Assembly: GCA_009731375.1 (NCBI GenBank)
Contig: BJOX01000263.1
Coordinates: forward strand, 443,529-507,528
Length of the DNA stretch: 64,000 nt
Direction: 5' to 3'
Origin: Paulinella micropora
Taxonomy: Eukaryota > Cercozoa > Imbricatea > Euglyphida
A program made the translations under genes and the position numbers. The notes beneath the pieces are model-generated. The model had not been told where the DNA came from. It made no database searches and saw only the letters and a list, made by a program, of their open reading frames with translations. Of the stretch, positions 63,179 through 64,000 are shown in pieces (the stretch's first letter is position 1; every line of letters starts with the position of its first letter).

Positions 63179-63430
63179 CACACACGCATGTATACTTATA
63201 TTGCGCACATGCGCGTTAATATTCCGACAAAACTTTGCGATACTACCGGTATATTTAGCACCTTGTGTGATATGGCAGACATTAGCCACCCGCTTTCCCC
63301 AAAATGGAATTGGCAGTGAATTGGCCGGCCGAGGAACAATGAATGCCCTTGCTTCCTTTACGGGTGCCTTTCTTCTGCCGAATCAAAAAAACCTAAATTT
63401 GAGGACCCTATTTAACAACTACCTACTCTA
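63175..63430. other. Unique sequence, nothing recognised
   Basis: About 250 bp of unique sequence containing only short ORFs. It could be the edge of a further gene, but no splice or domain evidence supports one. Confidence 0.5.
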
Positions 63431-63435
63431 CCTAG

Positions 63436-63755
63436 GGTAGGTAGGGTATTTTAATAGGGTAGGTAGAGTAGGTAGTTGTAAATAGGGTAACTAGGGTATT
63501 AGGTTGTAGGTAGGGTATTTTAATAGGGTAGGTAGAGTAGGTAGTTGTAAATAGGGTAACTAGGGTATTAGGTTGTAGGTAGGGTAGGGTAGGTAGGAGT
63601 ACTGGTAGGGTATGTAACTAGGGTTGCCTACCCTACCTACCCTACCTACCCTACCTACCCTACCTACCCTACCTACCCTACCTACCCTACCTACCCCAGT
63701 ACTTACCCTACCTACCCTACCTACCTACCTACCCTACCTACCCTACCACCTTATC
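63436..63755. repeat. GGGTAGGTA / TACCTACCC inverted satellite
   Basis: A ~70-bp unit with GGTAGGGTATTTTAATAGGG occurs twice (from about 63438 and 63508) on one strand. It is followed at ~63626-63745 by its complement in the form (ACCCTACCT)n. The two halves could fold back over more than 100 bp. Confidence 0.85.
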
Positions 63756-63819
63756 TATCGATATCTTTCTCACCTAGTCCAAGTGACCCCCCCGACGGAC
63801 CCCTGGCAACACACTTTAT

Positions 63820-64000
<181 letters not shown>

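Overview
This window looks like nuclear DNA of a protist-like eukaryote with unusual microsatellite density. The signs are multi-exon genes with GT-AG introns, LTR and non-LTR retrotransposons, a piggyBac-type transposon, no prokaryotic gene organisation, and tetranucleotide arrays (GATA, GTAT, ACAT, TATC) that fill much of the intergenic and intronic sequence. A photosynthetic or formerly photosynthetic alveolate such as a chromerid would fit, but no marker settles the lineage and this assignment is a guess.

Layout. (1) 1-2296 and 13866-16430: two halves of one decayed piggyBac-like element on the minus strand, split by insertion of an 11.6 kb LTR element (2297-13865, plus strand, 4-bp CAAG target duplication). 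The LTR element has ~613-bp LTRs but no recognisable reverse transcriptase. (2) 17772-25408, minus strand: a 12-exon MORN-repeat gene whose reading phases agree at every junction (323 codons). A 5'-truncated LINE (22698-24120) lies antisense in its first intron. (3) ~26330-30911, plus strand: a multi-exon gene of unknown function, divergent from the MORN gene. Several of its introns are little more than (GTAT)n arrays. (4) 32611-43224, minus strand: a young, complete Ty3/Gypsy element with 237-bp LTRs, a CGGG target duplication, and gag and pol in one frame separated by a single UGA. (5) 43288-43985: a small TTAA-flanked piggyBac-type non-autonomous element. (6) 44322-61426, minus strand: a ~25-exon SET-domain protein methyltransferase gene of the Rubisco LSMT/SETD3 class, spread through GATA/TATC arrays. 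(7) 53238-53865 and 59803-60813: two blocks of a ~546-bp tandem satellite lying in introns of the SET gene. (8) 61.9-64 kb: satellites and simple repeats with no gene recognised.

The most unusual feature is how the two minus-strand genes relate to their repeats. Most exons of the SET gene, and many of the MORN gene, are accompanied by partial copies of themselves in the neighbouring intron. These copies are often cut at or near a splice junction and embedded in microsatellite. In the plus-strand gene the microsatellite itself supplies the GTATGT donor and the TAG acceptor. Together these patterns suggest that repeat expansion and tandem duplication of exon edges are creating and enlarging introns here. 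Exon calls rest on splice consensus, phase continuity and domain resemblance read by eye; no transcript data were available.
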